Shown: positions 9,889 to 19,181, counted from the stretch's first letter. The stretch: DNA of 64,000 nucleotides from Prostheceraeus crozeri (GCA_907163375.1 CAJQUW010014360.1:27432-91431), one strand, 5' to 3'. Numbers and translations are program-made. Notes: generated from the letters alone by a model not told the origin.

Positions 9889-11914
9889 ATGGTCCGACAA
9901 GAGAGTCTTGCACGACAGCGCCTAATTTTTCATTTCTGTGAAACGTGCAAAATACCCGTTCGACATGCTAATAAGAGCGGCCACAAGAACTGTATCTTCA
10001 AAAGTGAATGCACGTATCTGTACTGCCTAACCTGCAAGTCATATAAACGGAGTACTGAAAAGGTTAATACCGAAGCCTCTAAGGCATTCATTGAGAAACA
10101 TACACCATGTGCTCAACAAAATGGGAGGAAGGGAATCAACCTCACCTCAAAGGCTGAAAAGAGGAGGTTGGAGCGGTTATTTCAAAAGGAGAGGCCGATG
10201 GAAGGTGTCCTTTCACAGGTTGATGAGCCTACAGCAATAAAGAAACCTATCAAGTCCCGAGCCCCAAAGAAAGCCCCCAAGTCACGACAGTTCATCGATG
10301 ACACCTTAAGCGATTTTGAGGTGAGTTCTGCCAATCATACATAAAACCTTCAAAGGATAGCTTCTTAAATCCGAATAAATTAATTATTGGTCCATTATAC
10401 ATAAAAACATATATCGTTTAATCATTTCAGGATAATGATGAGATGCCTCCTCCTAAGAAGACCAAGGTCTTAATTCAGAAAAAGATCGTCACTAAAAATG
10501 TGAGAATACATTTACTCCATTAATTATTCTATCATGTAAAAAGTATTTCAACATTGTCACAACATTTCAGAGTGAGTTGCCTCAACAGAATTGTATCAGT
10601 TTTGAAGAGGAGAAAGCGGCTGAATGCTTGAGAAATGTAAGTATTAAAGTTATTCATTAGCTCTTTATGCGAAATTGAATATGTTCTTTTCTTCAGTTGT
10701 TTACAGGTGTGAACAGTATACCCCGTTTGCCTACACCGGAGAAGATGTGTCTTCCTAGTCCCGTAAGTGTCATTGTTTAGTTATTTGTCAATAATATTTC
10801 TCAATGCATGAAGTATTTCCAAGAACATGTATGCTTCTCAATGAGTTGCGAACATGTTATATTATTTTTCTCTGCAGGTTGCGCGATCGCTGTCCCTCAG
10901 GAAGCATCGAAGTTTCCTTTCGACGCCAGCGACCAGTACATCGGTGGAAGAGAATGAGGAAAAGCCGCATCCTATTCGGGAGTCCTCATCAGAGGACGAT
11001 GAAACCTCATCAGCGACTTCATCTGATGAGGAAACGTCGTCAGCGACTTCTTCCCCGACATCTTCTTCCGATGAGGATGATGATCCTGTTACAAATGTAA
11101 GTATCAAAGTTGGTCAACTGCATGAGTACAGAATTTTCTATTAAAATATGTTTTTTGTTTGTAATAGATTGATTTATCTTTTAGAATGACTCGTTGCCCC
11201 GTGAGACGGAGGTTGGAACCGATCAGAAGGTCACAATCCAGCCGGAGGTAAGAGAAATTCACTTTTGTATCTCATCAACGGTAAAATGCTAAATAGATGA
11301 TAAACAATTGTTTCTTTCGATTACAGGACTCCGCGATGTGTGCATCTCAGGAGGAAGTCTCGTTCAGCCACATCCGGGCTTCTCCGAGCTGGAGTGTGCG
11401 CCTTCCATTATCGCCGATGATGACACTGGCTCCTTCCTCTTCGATCCCAGCCGCAGCTCCTTCCTCTCCGATCCCAGCCGCAGCTCCTTCCTGTCCGATC
11501 CCAGCCGTAGATCCTTCCCCTCACGCTGCTGCGCCCGCACCTCCAGCTGCTCTCCCTGTCCGGCAGTATGATGTGGATCTCGACGCGACAGCAGAGGTAC
11601 AAGACGTTGAGGTGCAACTCCGTCGTTGCCAAGAGCGCCTAAAGGAGGCTGAGGCCCGCGAGGCTAAGTTGGAGGAGGACAATAGAGGTTTGATTGAGTC
11701 TCTAAGAAATATTACTCAATCAAACCTCCTGTTGGCCTCCCAAGTTACCACCAGCCAACAGCATAACAAAGAAACGCTTGTGCACCTGGAATGCTCCCAA
11801 AATGGCATCAGAAGAGTGCGCCTTACGAGGATGGACGATTTGGGTGGCTGTAGTGACAGCTGCAGTCACCTAAAACTCTACCATAGTGGTATTGTTAAAT
11901 GTGTCAGACTGTAA
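9889..11914 (+). CDS. Seven-exon Polinton gene: Cys-rich N-terminus, acidic middle, coiled-coil C-terminus
   Basis: Six short introns with clear GT-AG borders and pyrimidine tracts separate seven coding exons; a seventh intron lies in the 5' leader. Four small internal exons are 63-69 bases, one is 219, and all introns fall between codons. The ATG at 9889 was chosen because it follows a splice acceptor directly. The first exon has a C/H-rich region (CETCKIPV, HKNC, CTYLYCLTC) that could bind zinc, then basic stretches such as RAPKKAPK. A middle exon is Ser/Glu/Asp-rich. The last exon has PSSPIPAAA-type repeats and a heptad-rich coiled coil (QERLKEAEAREAKLEED). No family was recognised. A nuclear regulatory role fits the composition but is inference. 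Confidence 0.6.
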
Positions 11915-12011
11915 CTTTATTACTTTAACTTTTATTTTCTTCTTTTTTTTGAAAAAAATAATTGTTGAAATTATATGTGTTTTGTCTTTACAACAGATCG
12001 GAACATACGGT

Positions 12012-12059
12012 ATTGGCTGGTGATGACGCTGACGTCATTAGCTGGTAGATGTATATAAG
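12012..12059 (+). promoter_or_regulatory. Promoter ahead of the zinc-finger ORF and polB
   Basis: An inverted CCAAT box (ATTGG, 12012-12016), a perfect CRE palindrome TGACGTCA (12030-12037) and TATATAAG (12052-12059) are packed in 48 bases. The first ATG is at 12091, about 32 bases after the TATA box, so the leader would be very short. Confidence 0.7.
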
Positions 12060-12090
12060 GGCTTGCTAATTTCAATCCTCATCAATAATC

Positions 12091-12384
12091 ATGGTTGTCT
12101 GTACCAAGTGTGGAAAAGTGTTCACTCTCATAGGCAATTTGCAACGACATGAAAAATTTTGTAAGTTAGGAAAAACGTATCAATGTAGCAAGTGTCCATA
12201 TAAGACGAATAGGATGGATAATCTTAAGAGGCATAAACTTGTATGCAATAATAAACCGAATGATAGCATAACAGAGTCAAATTCAAATAATCAAAATAGA
12301 TCTACTTCTAAGCCAACAACCAGCGCTTCAACTAACATACAAAACTTTATGCAATACTGCCTCTCGGTGTGGCAAAACGTATAA
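12091..12384 (+). CDS. C2H2 zinc-finger ORF upstream of polymerase
   Basis: A 97-residue frame. Residues 4-27 (CTKCGKVFT then HEKFC) and 32-53 (CSKCPYKT then HKLVC) form two C2H2 fingers of the C-x2-C...H-x3/4-C type. The rest is Ser/Asn/Thr-rich. It begins about 32 bases after the TATATAAG promoter and ends 25 bases before the polymerase start. Zinc fingers are common at or near the N-termini of Polinton polymerases, so this ORF is probably tied functionally to polB. DNA binding at the termini is a guess. Confidence 0.6.
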   Translation: MVVCTKCGKVFTLIGNLQRHEKFCKLGKTYQCSKCPYKTNRMDNLKRHKLVCNNKPNDSITESNSNNQNRSTSKPTTSASTNIQNFMQYCLSVWQNV

Positions 12385-12409
12385 CTCTATAAGTAGATTT
12401 CGACAGCAT

Positions 12410-15400
12410 ATGAATGTACATAACACAAATAGTGAGATGAATATGCATAATAACTATGGAACTGTTAGTCTCAGTGAAAGCGCACTCAATGGCCATGCAC
12501 GTGTGTATGATATCACGCCAACAACACCTACTGTGGACATAACATCATTTTTAGAAAGCATGCGTTCCATGTTAGGGAATTTAGTGTCTGACTTACTAAG
12601 GAGCTATCAATTGCGCGGTCGTCTGATTGCACAAATTCGTTATGTCCGTTCTAATCCTCAAGAAGAAGAAACTTTTCTCGCACACTTTACCTCATCATCC
12701 TCAAACTATATTTATGACTATGATGCTTGGTTTCAGGATCATCTAAATAGTCTAATAAATCATATTGAAGCCTTCACAAAAAAGGGTAGCAATTGGATTA
12801 TAGATGATGTACAAAATATAGAGTTCAATGTAATAACAAGTCCAATACTGTCAGGTGGACAATCATTTCCTCTACCAAAGAAGTTAAAAAACTCTAAAGC
12901 TGTCACTAATGTTAATTCAAATGCAAATGATTGCTTCCTATATGCAGTTTTATCAATATTGCATTATAATGAAGTACCTTATTCAAGGAATGAAGTAAAA
13001 TCATATAGTAAGTGGGCATCTGAGCTAAATATGGAAGGCATTTCCACACCAGTATCAATCAAAGATATTCCAAAATTTGAGAAAAATAATGATATTAAAA
13101 TTAACATTCACTTTTATGAAAATGGACTCAAAGGTGTTCGTTACAATAGTAACTTTACTGGTAGGCAAACGGTTAATATTTTGCTAATTCTAAACAATGG
13201 AGCAGCACACTATTGTGGAATTCCAAAGCTGTCAAGATTGTATAGGAGAACTTTAAAAAGACATAAATACTTCTGCGAAAGATGCACTCAGTCATTCACA
13301 TATAAGACAACACTAGAACGACATTTCCAGTTTTGCATTCGAGGAAAAGCACAAATAGAAAAAATGCCGACAGATCTAAAAGTACTAACAAGTAGCATGG
13401 AATATCAACTAAGTCCTCCTTTAGTAATTTATGCAGATATAGAGTGCTACATTGATAATAAAATACATAAACCTGCGGCCATTGGAGCTTATCATGTCTG
13501 GCATAATGCCCTTCAATCAAAATTTGAAAACAAGTATTACCTCTTTGAAGGTGAAAATTGCATTATTGGTTTCTTGCACCACTTAGAAACTGTAGCCCAA
13601 GACTTATATGACAACCAATGTGCAACAACTAGGCAGCCAATGACACTGTCAGCGGATGAAAAAGCACGCCATGAGAATGCAGAATGTTGCAACAAATGTA
13701 AATCAAAATTCAGCGATGAAGTCATAAAAGTTCGTGATCATGATCATATCACCGGACGATATAGGCAAACATTATGTAGGAAATGCAATCTCCGGTTAAG
13801 ACTTAACAGACGGGAGCTCCCCATATTTTTCCACAATTTTAAAAATTATGATAGCCACATCGTTTGCTATAAAGCGATTGGAAGAATGAAGTCTTGGAAA
13901 TTAGATGTTGTAGCAGCAACTGCTGAAAAATATATAACTTTATCCGCCAGTGTCCCTGTAAATGAATACAAAGGGAAGACAGTATACTTTAAACTAAAAT
14001 TCTTAGACTCATATCAATTTCTAAGTGCATCCTTGAGTGAATTAGCCAAGGGCTTGCAAACGTATGAGCATGTAGAGACATTAAGGGTAGAATTTCCACA
14101 ATTAAGTGATAATGTTTTATATCAGAAGGGAGTGTTTCCATATTCATACTTCAAAAACTTAAACACGTTGACGGAAGACTGTCTACCACCACAATTTGAA
14201 TTCTATAATTATCTTACTCGTGAGCACTGTTCCGATAGTGAATATGAACACGCTAACAAGGCGTGGATTGAATTTAATTGTAGCACATTTGGTGATTACA
14301 TGCTGGCATATCTGAAGTTAGATGTTTTATTGTTGGCAGACATATTTGAAGTGTTTAGAGCATTGAGTCAACGTGAGGATGAAGTCGACCCTGTACATTT
14401 TGTCAGTCTCCCACATCTTAGCTTTACCTCAGCACTAAATTTCTCTTCCAATGATCCCCCACACTACATACAAGATGAAAATATGTACAATCTATTTGAA
14501 CGAGGAATTAGAGGGGGTATGACTTTCACCAACATTCACCGAGCGCGTGCACGCATTGAAGAATTAGGAAATAATATACATGAAAGTCGACATTTGACCT
14601 ACTTAGATGTTAATAACCTTTACGGTTCTTCACTCAGTAGGAATCTACCCCACTCAAATTTCAAATGGTTGAATGAAAGTGAATTAGATAATTTTTTAAA
14701 TGAAGAAAATGTTCAAAATATAGATGATGATGGTGAAATCGGCTACATTTTTGATTTAGATTTAGAGTATCCTGCAGCCATTCATGATGACACTGCCGAT
14801 TTCCCATTAGCTCCAGAAATGCAGATGATTGAAAAGAGAATGTTTTCACACTATATGAAAAATCTATATGAAAAAGTAAGACCAAATACACATTTTTCTT
14901 CTATCAAGAAACTTCTGCTCCATCAATTTGATAGGGAAAATTATGTAGTCCACTATTCAATTTTAAAATTTTACTTGAGCATGGGCATGAGAATCAAGAA
15001 GATTCATAGTGGCATAAAATTCACACAAAAGCCTTGGTTAAAAACATACATTGATATGAACTCTCAAAAGAGGGCTCAATCAAACACTGACTTCGAAAAG
15101 TCATTCTACAAATTGAAAAATAATTCTTTATATGGTAAAACAATGGAAAATGTAAGGAGAAGGAAAAAATTTAAACTAGTCAACAATGAGAAACAACTAC
15201 TGAAATTGTCAAATCATCCTCTCTATGTTCAACACAAAATATTTGATGAAGATCTGGTTGGTATGGAAATGTACAAACCTTCAATAGTTTTAAATAAATT
15301 AATATATGTTGGTCAAGCAGTACTTGACTATAGTAAGTTGGAAATGTATCAATTATATTACAATGATCTAAAAGGATGTCCACTGATAAATAGAACGCGA

Positions 15401-15949
15401 CTTTGTGGAGGTGATACCGATAGTTTCTTCCTATGTTTATACACATCACCATCTGTCCGTCTGGAAGATATACTTCTATACTTCGGTGAAAAGTTTGACT
15501 CTTCAAACTATGACAGTCATCACCGACTATACTCAACTACAAACAAAGCTAGATTAGGTTGTTTTAAGGATGAGTGTGCTGGAAAGTTGCTTGAGGAAAT
15601 GATCCTACTAAAACCGAAAATGTATTCCATGAAATATCTAGACTCTACGAATCATAGCATCAAACGTGCAAAAGGAATTCAGAGAGCAGCAGTTAAAAAA
15701 TTGAAACATGATGACTATAGGAGTGTCTATTATAGTGAGAATGATACAACTGAAGATATGACAATTATAAATTCAAAAAATCACATAGTTAGCACAAAAT
15801 CATTTAGGAAGCGAGGTCTTTCACTTTGGGAGGATAAGCGCTGTTGGCTGGATAAAAATTTATCATTACCATATGGACACTATAGCCTAGGTCTTCCCCC
15901 ACCGTCGAAGAGAAGGAGATGCCTTCCTGTCACAGGTGATGTAGAATAA
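12410..15949 (+). CDS. POLB: Protein-primed DNA polymerase B of the Polinton
   Basis: It replicates the element, probably from protein-primed termini. The 1179-residue ORF looks whole. An N-terminal module has Cys in a NDCFLYAVL context and His in AHYCGI, resembling a papain/OTU-like fold typical of Maverick polymerases. A C2H2 finger follows (CERCTQSF...HFQFC). The exonuclease has IYADIEC (Exo I), HNFKNYDSH (Exo II) and YLKLDVLLLAD (Exo III). A DHDHITGRYR-CRKCN segment resembles an endonuclease VII-type zinc site. The palm has motif A (YLDVNNLYGSS), motif B (KLKNNSLYGKT) and motif C (CGGDTDSFF). An AATAAA signal follows the stop. The size and order match protein-primed family B (DNA_pol_B_2). 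Confidence 0.95.
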   Translation: MNVHNTNSEMNMHNNYGTVSLSESALNGHARVYDITPTTPTVDITSFLESMRSMLGNLVSDLLRSYQLRGRLIAQIRYVRSNPQEEETFLAHFTSSSSNYIYDYDAWFQDHLNSLINHIEAFTKKGSNWIIDDVQNIEFNVITSPILSGGQSFPLPKKLKNSKAVTNVNSNANDCFLYAVLSILHYNEVPYSRNEVKSYSKWASELNMEGISTPVSIKDIPKFEKNNDIKINIHFYENGLKGVRYNSNFTGRQTVNILLILNNGAAHYCGIPKLSRLYRRTLKRHKYFCERCTQSFTYKTTLERHFQFCIRGKAQIEKMPTDLKVLTSSMEYQLSPPLVIYADIECYIDNKIHKPAAIGAYHVWHNALQSKFENKYYLFEGENCIIGFLHHLETVAQDLYDNQCATTRQPMTLSADEKARHENAECCNKCKSKFSDEVIKVRDHDHITGRYRQTLCRKCNLRLRLNRRELPIFFHNFKNYDSHIVCYKAIGRMKSWKLDVVAATAEKYITLSASVPVNEYKGKTVYFKLKFLDSYQFLSASLSELAKGLQTYEHVETLRVEFPQLSDNVLYQKGVFPYSYFKNLNTLTEDCLPPQFEFYNYLTREHCSDSEYEHANKAWIEFNCSTFGDYMLAYLKLDVLLLADIFEVFRALSQREDEVDPVHFVSLPHLSFTSALNFSSNDPPHYIQDENMYNLFERGIRGGMTFTNIHRARARIEELGNNIHESRHLTYLDVNNLYGSSLSRNLPHSNFKWLNESELDNFLNEENVQNIDDDGEIGYIFDLDLEYPAAIHDDTADFPLAPEMQMIEKRMFSHYMKNLYEKVRPNTHFSSIKKLLLHQFDRENYVVHYSILKFYLSMGMRIKKIHSGIKFTQKPWLKTYIDMNSQKRAQSNTDFEKSFYKLKNNSLYGKTMENVRRRKKFKLVNNEKQLLKLSNHPLYVQHKIFDEDLVGMEMYKPSIVLNKLIYVGQAVLDYSKLEMYQLYYNDLKGCPLINRTRLCGGDTDSFFLCLYTSPSVRLEDILLYFGEKFDSSNYDSHHRLYSTTNKARLGCFKDECAGKLLEEMILLKPKMYSMKYLDSTNHSIKRAKGIQRAAVKKLKHDDYRSVYYSENDTTEDMTIINSKNHIVSTKSFRKRGLSLWEDKRCWLDKNLSLPYGHYSLGLPPPSKRRRCLPVTGDVE

Positions 15950-15954
15950 GTCTA

Positions 15955-15960
15955 AATAAA
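15955..15960 (+). terminator. Poly(A) signal after polB
   Basis: AATAAA lies six bases after the polB stop codon. Cleavage here would place the three stem-loops outside the polB transcript. Confidence 0.5.
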
Positions 15961-15996
15961 AACAATATAATATTCCACTTGTAATAGATCTTGCGA

Positions 15997-16166
15997 TTGC
16001 TGCATCTTCCGACATGTAGCAACACTTACTAATACATAAGTAGTCTTACTAAAATTGAAATTTCTACATCTTTCCGATATGTAGAAATGATTACTAATAA
16101 ATAGGTAGTCCTAATGTGAATGAATATGTGAAGAATTTGTACTCAACATCATTCCGATATGTTGAG
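15997..16166 (+). repeat. Three tandem stem-loops with a conserved TTCCGA loop
   Basis: Stem-loop A is 15997-16022 (arms TTGCTGCAT/ATGTAGCAA, one G-T pair, loop CTTCCGAC). B is 16060-16088 (ATTTCTACAT/ATGTAGAAAT, loop CTTTCCGAT). C is 16142-16166 (CTCAACAT/ATGTTGAG, loop CATTCCGAT). The loop and the closing CAT/ATG are constant, while the outer stem bases change in matched pairs. A and B are each followed by a TTACTAATA...TAGTC block. They lie between polB and the next rightward gene. They could act as RNA structures, as 3'-end or leader elements, or as a DNA-binding array. Confidence 0.75.
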
Positions 16167-16207
16167 CTAATAAAATAACAAACTTTAGGCAAACATTAAA
16201 CTTAAAT

Positions 16208-16789
16208 TTGAAACATAGCTTTCGGAACATGCCTCATTACATTAGAACATGGAAACTTAGTGACGTTCAAAACGTTCACATAACAAATTCTAAAAGAATA
16301 GCATTTCGTCATTCAATAGCAAATAGTGATCGAAAACATCGTGGCGTTTGCATTAGTATTGACTCATTGCCTTCACTGAAAGACTTTGCGGATCTCATTG
16401 ACAACCATAAGACTCGGATCAAGATTCCTCTCGATGACAAGGTATGGATAAAGTGTGATTCATCAGTCAAACTATACGTCTGTTCACCAAAACGTGAAGA
16501 TGTTGAATATCGATTTTTTCGTTTCAGTGACGTCACATGGGAAACCTTTACAAGGGAGATACTACCACAGATAACGTCATTCATTAAAGATGGAGGACAT
16601 CAAACGGTTGGAAGTTGTAAATCGGATGTTAACTACAAAAGCAAAGTCAAAACTCAATCTACAAGAGATCGAGAGGAATATACCCAACCGAAAACAATGG
16701 TTACTGATAAAACGCAAATTGAAGCCGACAACAAGCTTACATCTTGGAAGACCCTCAATGTTAACATGGAGGATTCAGAGGAAGGATAG
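16208..16789 (+). CDS. Polinton protein, possibly with PC4-like repeats
   Basis: The frame is 193 codons; an ATG at 16229 (MPHYIRTW) may be the true start. Two segments, about residues 20-65 and 75-125, each look like strands followed by a helix: VHITNSKRIAF...ISIDSLPSLKDFADLID and KVWIKCDSSVKLY...FSDVTWETFTREI. This resembles the ssDNA-binding transcription cofactor PC4/p15, whose fold ends with a similar ISL..EQW..LKE helix. The resemblance was judged by eye and is weak. The C-terminal part is Lys/Thr-rich and overlaps the next gene in another frame. Its position beside a TBP homologue supports a role in transcription. Confidence 0.4.
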   Translation: MKHSFRNMPHYIRTWKLSDVQNVHITNSKRIAFRHSIANSDRKHRGVCISIDSLPSLKDFADLIDNHKTRIKIPLDDKVWIKCDSSVKLYVCSPKREDVEYRFFRFSDVTWETFTREILPQITSFIKDGGHQTVGSCKSDVNYKSKVKTQSTRDREEYTQPKTMVTDKTQIEADNKLTSWKTLNVNMEDSEEG

Positions 16790-17159
16790 ATCTCTCACTA
16801 TCCTATTCTTTCCAAATGGAACAATCCAATGTATTGGAAGGGTCATGGAGGGTGATCTCTCATATTTACACTTAACTTTGGAACATTTACTTGGTGATTC
16901 ATTATCTGATTGGAAAGTGAAGACAATGACCGTGTTATGTGAATTACACTATCACTATGATTTCCGTAAAGTTACATCATCACATAATCTAACTTATGAA
17001 GTGGAGCAGCTTCCAGCAGCTCAATTGACTAACTGGCATCCATATCATGTTCATGTGTTCCATAATGGAAAGATTGTGATAACCGGCATTAAAGACATAA
17101 GTGATGTGCCTCCCATCATATGTGATTTGAAAAAATGTTTCATGAAAACCAAATTGTAG
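16590..17159 (+). CDS. TATA-binding-protein-like transcription factor of the Polinton
   Basis: At 189 residues it is the size of a TBP core (about 180) and shows both direct repeats of the saddle fold. Repeat 1 (about 15-100) has KLNLQEIERNI matching TBP's KLDLKTIALRA, then RPSMLTWRIQ, then ILFFPNGTIQCIG matching the ALIFSSGKMVCTGA signature. Repeat 2 (about 108-185) has WKVKTMTVLCELHYHYDFRK matching the FKIQNMVGSCDVKF strand, a YEVEQLPAAQL counterpart of YEPELFPGL, and VHVFHNGKIVITGIK matching LIFVSGKIVLTGAK. The two signatures lie about 82 residues apart, as in TBP. It probably binds the element's own TATATAAG promoters in the nucleus. The similarity was read by eye; no search was run. Confidence 0.78.
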   Translation: MEDIKRLEVVNRMLTTKAKSKLNLQEIERNIPNRKQWLLIKRKLKPTTSLHLGRPSMLTWRIQRKDRSLTILFFPNGTIQCIGRVMEGDLSYLHLTLEHLLGDSLSDWKVKTMTVLCELHYHYDFRKVTSSHNLTYEVEQLPAAQLTNWHPYHVHVFHNGKIVITGIKDISDVPPIICDLKKCFMKTKL

Positions 17160-17161
17160 AT

Positions 17162-17250
17162 TTTGTATATATGTGGATAGATAATGAAATGTGAACATGT
17201 TTTTTGTATATATGTGAATAGATAATGAAATATGAGCATGTTTTTGTTTT
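17162..17250 (+). repeat. Two tandem copies of a roughly 46-bp AT-rich unit at the convergence point
   Basis: Each copy holds GTATATATGTG, GATAGATAATGAAAT and GCATGTTTTT-like words. It lies between the rightward TBP-like gene and the leftward protease gene, where the two transcription units must end. Confidence 0.6.
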
Positions 17251-17308
17251 CCTTATAAACCCTTGTTTTGGAAAAAAAGAGAGCAAGTTAATGATACAAC
17301 ATAAAACT

Positions 17309-17773
17309 TTATTTCAAAACTGTTTCAACATATTTAGTAAGAATTACATCATTTTTATCACAGTTTTTTGAAAATAGTTCTAAAGCACTTTTACAGTTAT
17401 TTTTCAATGGTCTCTCGTTGACAAAATAGAGTACATAGCCACCGCACATTAGAGATGTATTACTTTGAAGTGGGAACGATGTCACTTTCCTAACAGTCCA
17501 GGAAAACCTGTTCATCCATAATGCGATATCATGTAAACGAGGTTGATTAAGAGAGTCAAAATATTCGGCAACTTTATAACGATTGATGTATACAGCAATC
17601 CAATGTTTTCCGGGAAGATTGTTGGTATCCGTATTGATGATAAGCGAACAAGGATAGAAAGGAATTGAATCAGGTAAATTATCTCTAGAAAAGACATTGA
17701 GAAATATTGTCTTGGAGTAGGGATGAGCTTTCCTCATTTTCCTCAAGATTTCTATGTTGCTTAAGTTACTCAT
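17309..17773 (-). CDS. PRO: Adenain-like cysteine protease
   Basis: The Polinton maturation protease (C5/Ulp1-type), expected to cut capsid and core precursors. The 154-residue ORF looks whole and has the catalytic set in family order: His in PGKHWIAVYI, an acidic residue in VAEYFDSL, Gln in FPLQSNTS, and the nucleophile in LMCGGYVLYF. Its start overlaps the stop of the major capsid gene as ATGA, so the two may be translated from one message. Size and order match adenovirus and Polinton proteases. Confidence 0.88.
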   Translation of the reverse strand: MSNLSNIEILRKMRKAHPYSKTIFLNVFSRDNLPDSIPFYPCSLIINTDTNNLPGKHWIAVYINRYKVAEYFDSLNQPRLHDIALWMNRFSWTVRKVTSFPLQSNTSLMCGGYVLYFVNERPLKNNCKSALELFSKNCDKNDVILTKYVETVLK

Positions 17774-19053
17774 CTCTGATAGCTGACAGTCACGTCTCTC
17801 ATTCTTGTTATCTCAACTTTGCTATCATAGATAGCATAAATGAGACAAGTAATTGTTTTCTTCAAAGGTGACTCAAATGATACCTCCAGTCGTAGATTTC
17901 CAGGCTTTGTAACTCCTACGCTTTCACCACCTAGATCTGCATCTGCTGTGAGGTTGTACATAATGAAGAAGTAGCCATTCTTGTACATATCCATTGTAAT
18001 TCCATTTGAATCGTCTGTATTAAACATGTTGAGGGCGGTGAAAATAGAACCATATTCACGTGCGAATTTACCATCTTTGAAATTAGGCTCATATGCTTTG
18101 CAAGATACAAATTTCCCATCCTGATAGAGTGCTAGTTTGCTAACATTAAAGTGTTGGAAATTGAATGGATTCTTTTCAAAAGCACCAATGAATGCCTCAT
18201 TTTCCACAAATGTGATATACACCGCCTTTGGCATTGCAGTGGGAAAAAGATTTGGGTAGGCATGTGAGGATGATCCCGCACCAATTGTGAAGTTTGTCAA
18301 CACACTGTGATTAACTGGATATATTGCATTGTTTTTCCTCAATCCTGTCGCATGCTCGTTGATGACTGACGGGTTCATTGTTACTCGCCTTACATTGAGC
18401 ACGGCATTACTTATGTTGACTTGATAGTTTGTAGCTCCAAAAGCCATTAACGCGAACTCAGGATTTGCACGAATAAATTTTATTTGCATTTTAACCTGTG
18501 ATAGCAGATATCTAGATTGACGAAGGAAATCAAGATAGACGGGTCCTTTCAAGTATAATTCCTTTGAATCCGCTGTTAAATCCATTCGTCTTTTCAACCC
18601 TGTATTTGAGACATCATCAAATTTCCCTTGCTGATCATCATACCACCCAGAAACTTGCAAGTGTGACTGTTTAGCTTGCTTTTGAAATTGAGTCATTGTA
18701 TGTATATATGCTCCATATGGATATGCTCGATCCCCTCCTTCAATCTGTTTGTCATTCAATATTAGATACACATCTGAGAACAGACTGGCAATAGGAAGAT
18801 TTGCTAACCCCACTTTATCCTTGGATGAATCGATATTTGTACCATCAGTCTTCTTAATTTGTATACACAACTCTAAATCAATGGATTGGCAGTCAATATA
18901 ATCTTGAGGATTGGCAGGTATATCAAACTGAATAGGCTGCTGGTTACCATCGATGTTTGTTGTGGGGACTATGTCTACAATTGTTGAGGAGATGATGTCT
19001 GTCTGATGAGGGGGAGAATCGAAGAAACACAAAGCCGAATTGATACTCTGCAT
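17770..19053 (-). CDS. MCP: Major capsid protein (double jelly-roll, hexon-like)
   Basis: Forms the icosahedral shell predicted for Polinton virions. The 427-residue ORF looks whole. Its N-terminus (FFDSPPHQTDI, then IQFDIPANPQDYIDCQSIDLE) and the motif LFSDVYLILNDKQIEGG with YPYGAYI are typical of the invertebrate Polinton protein family often annotated as F54H12.2-like, which is assigned to the double jelly-roll capsid group. WYDDQQGKFD and YLLSQVKMQIKF follow in the expected order. It lies directly upstream of the protease and downstream of the core-protein and penton genes. Which of this and the 19591-21195 product is major or minor capsid rests on family knowledge. Confidence 0.8.
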   Translation of the reverse strand: MQSINSALCFFDSPPHQTDIISSTIVDIVPTTNIDGNQQPIQFDIPANPQDYIDCQSIDLELCIQIKKTDGTNIDSSKDKVGLANLPIASLFSDVYLILNDKQIEGGDRAYPYGAYIHTMTQFQKQAKQSHLQVSGWYDDQQGKFDDVSNTGLKRRMDLTADSKELYLKGPVYLDFLRQSRYLLSQVKMQIKFIRANPEFALMAFGATNYQVNISNAVLNVRRVTMNPSVINEHATGLRKNNAIYPVNHSVLTNFTIGAGSSSHAYPNLFPTAMPKAVYITFVENEAFIGAFEKNPFNFQHFNVSKLALYQDGKFVSCKAYEPNFKDGKFAREYGSIFTALNMFNTDDSNGITMDMYKNGYFFIMYNLTADADLGGESVGVTKPGNLRLEVSFESPLKKTITCLIYAIYDSKVEITRMRDVTVSYQR

Positions 19054-19181
19054 CGTATTAGCTCTACAAATATGTTGTCTTCCTTCGTTTTGACTTGTTT
19101 CTAGTAGCTGTGGAATTTCGTTTGCGCTTTCTTGTTTTCACTCGACGTCTAGATTTAGAACGTGCTGCTCTAGTCGGCTTT

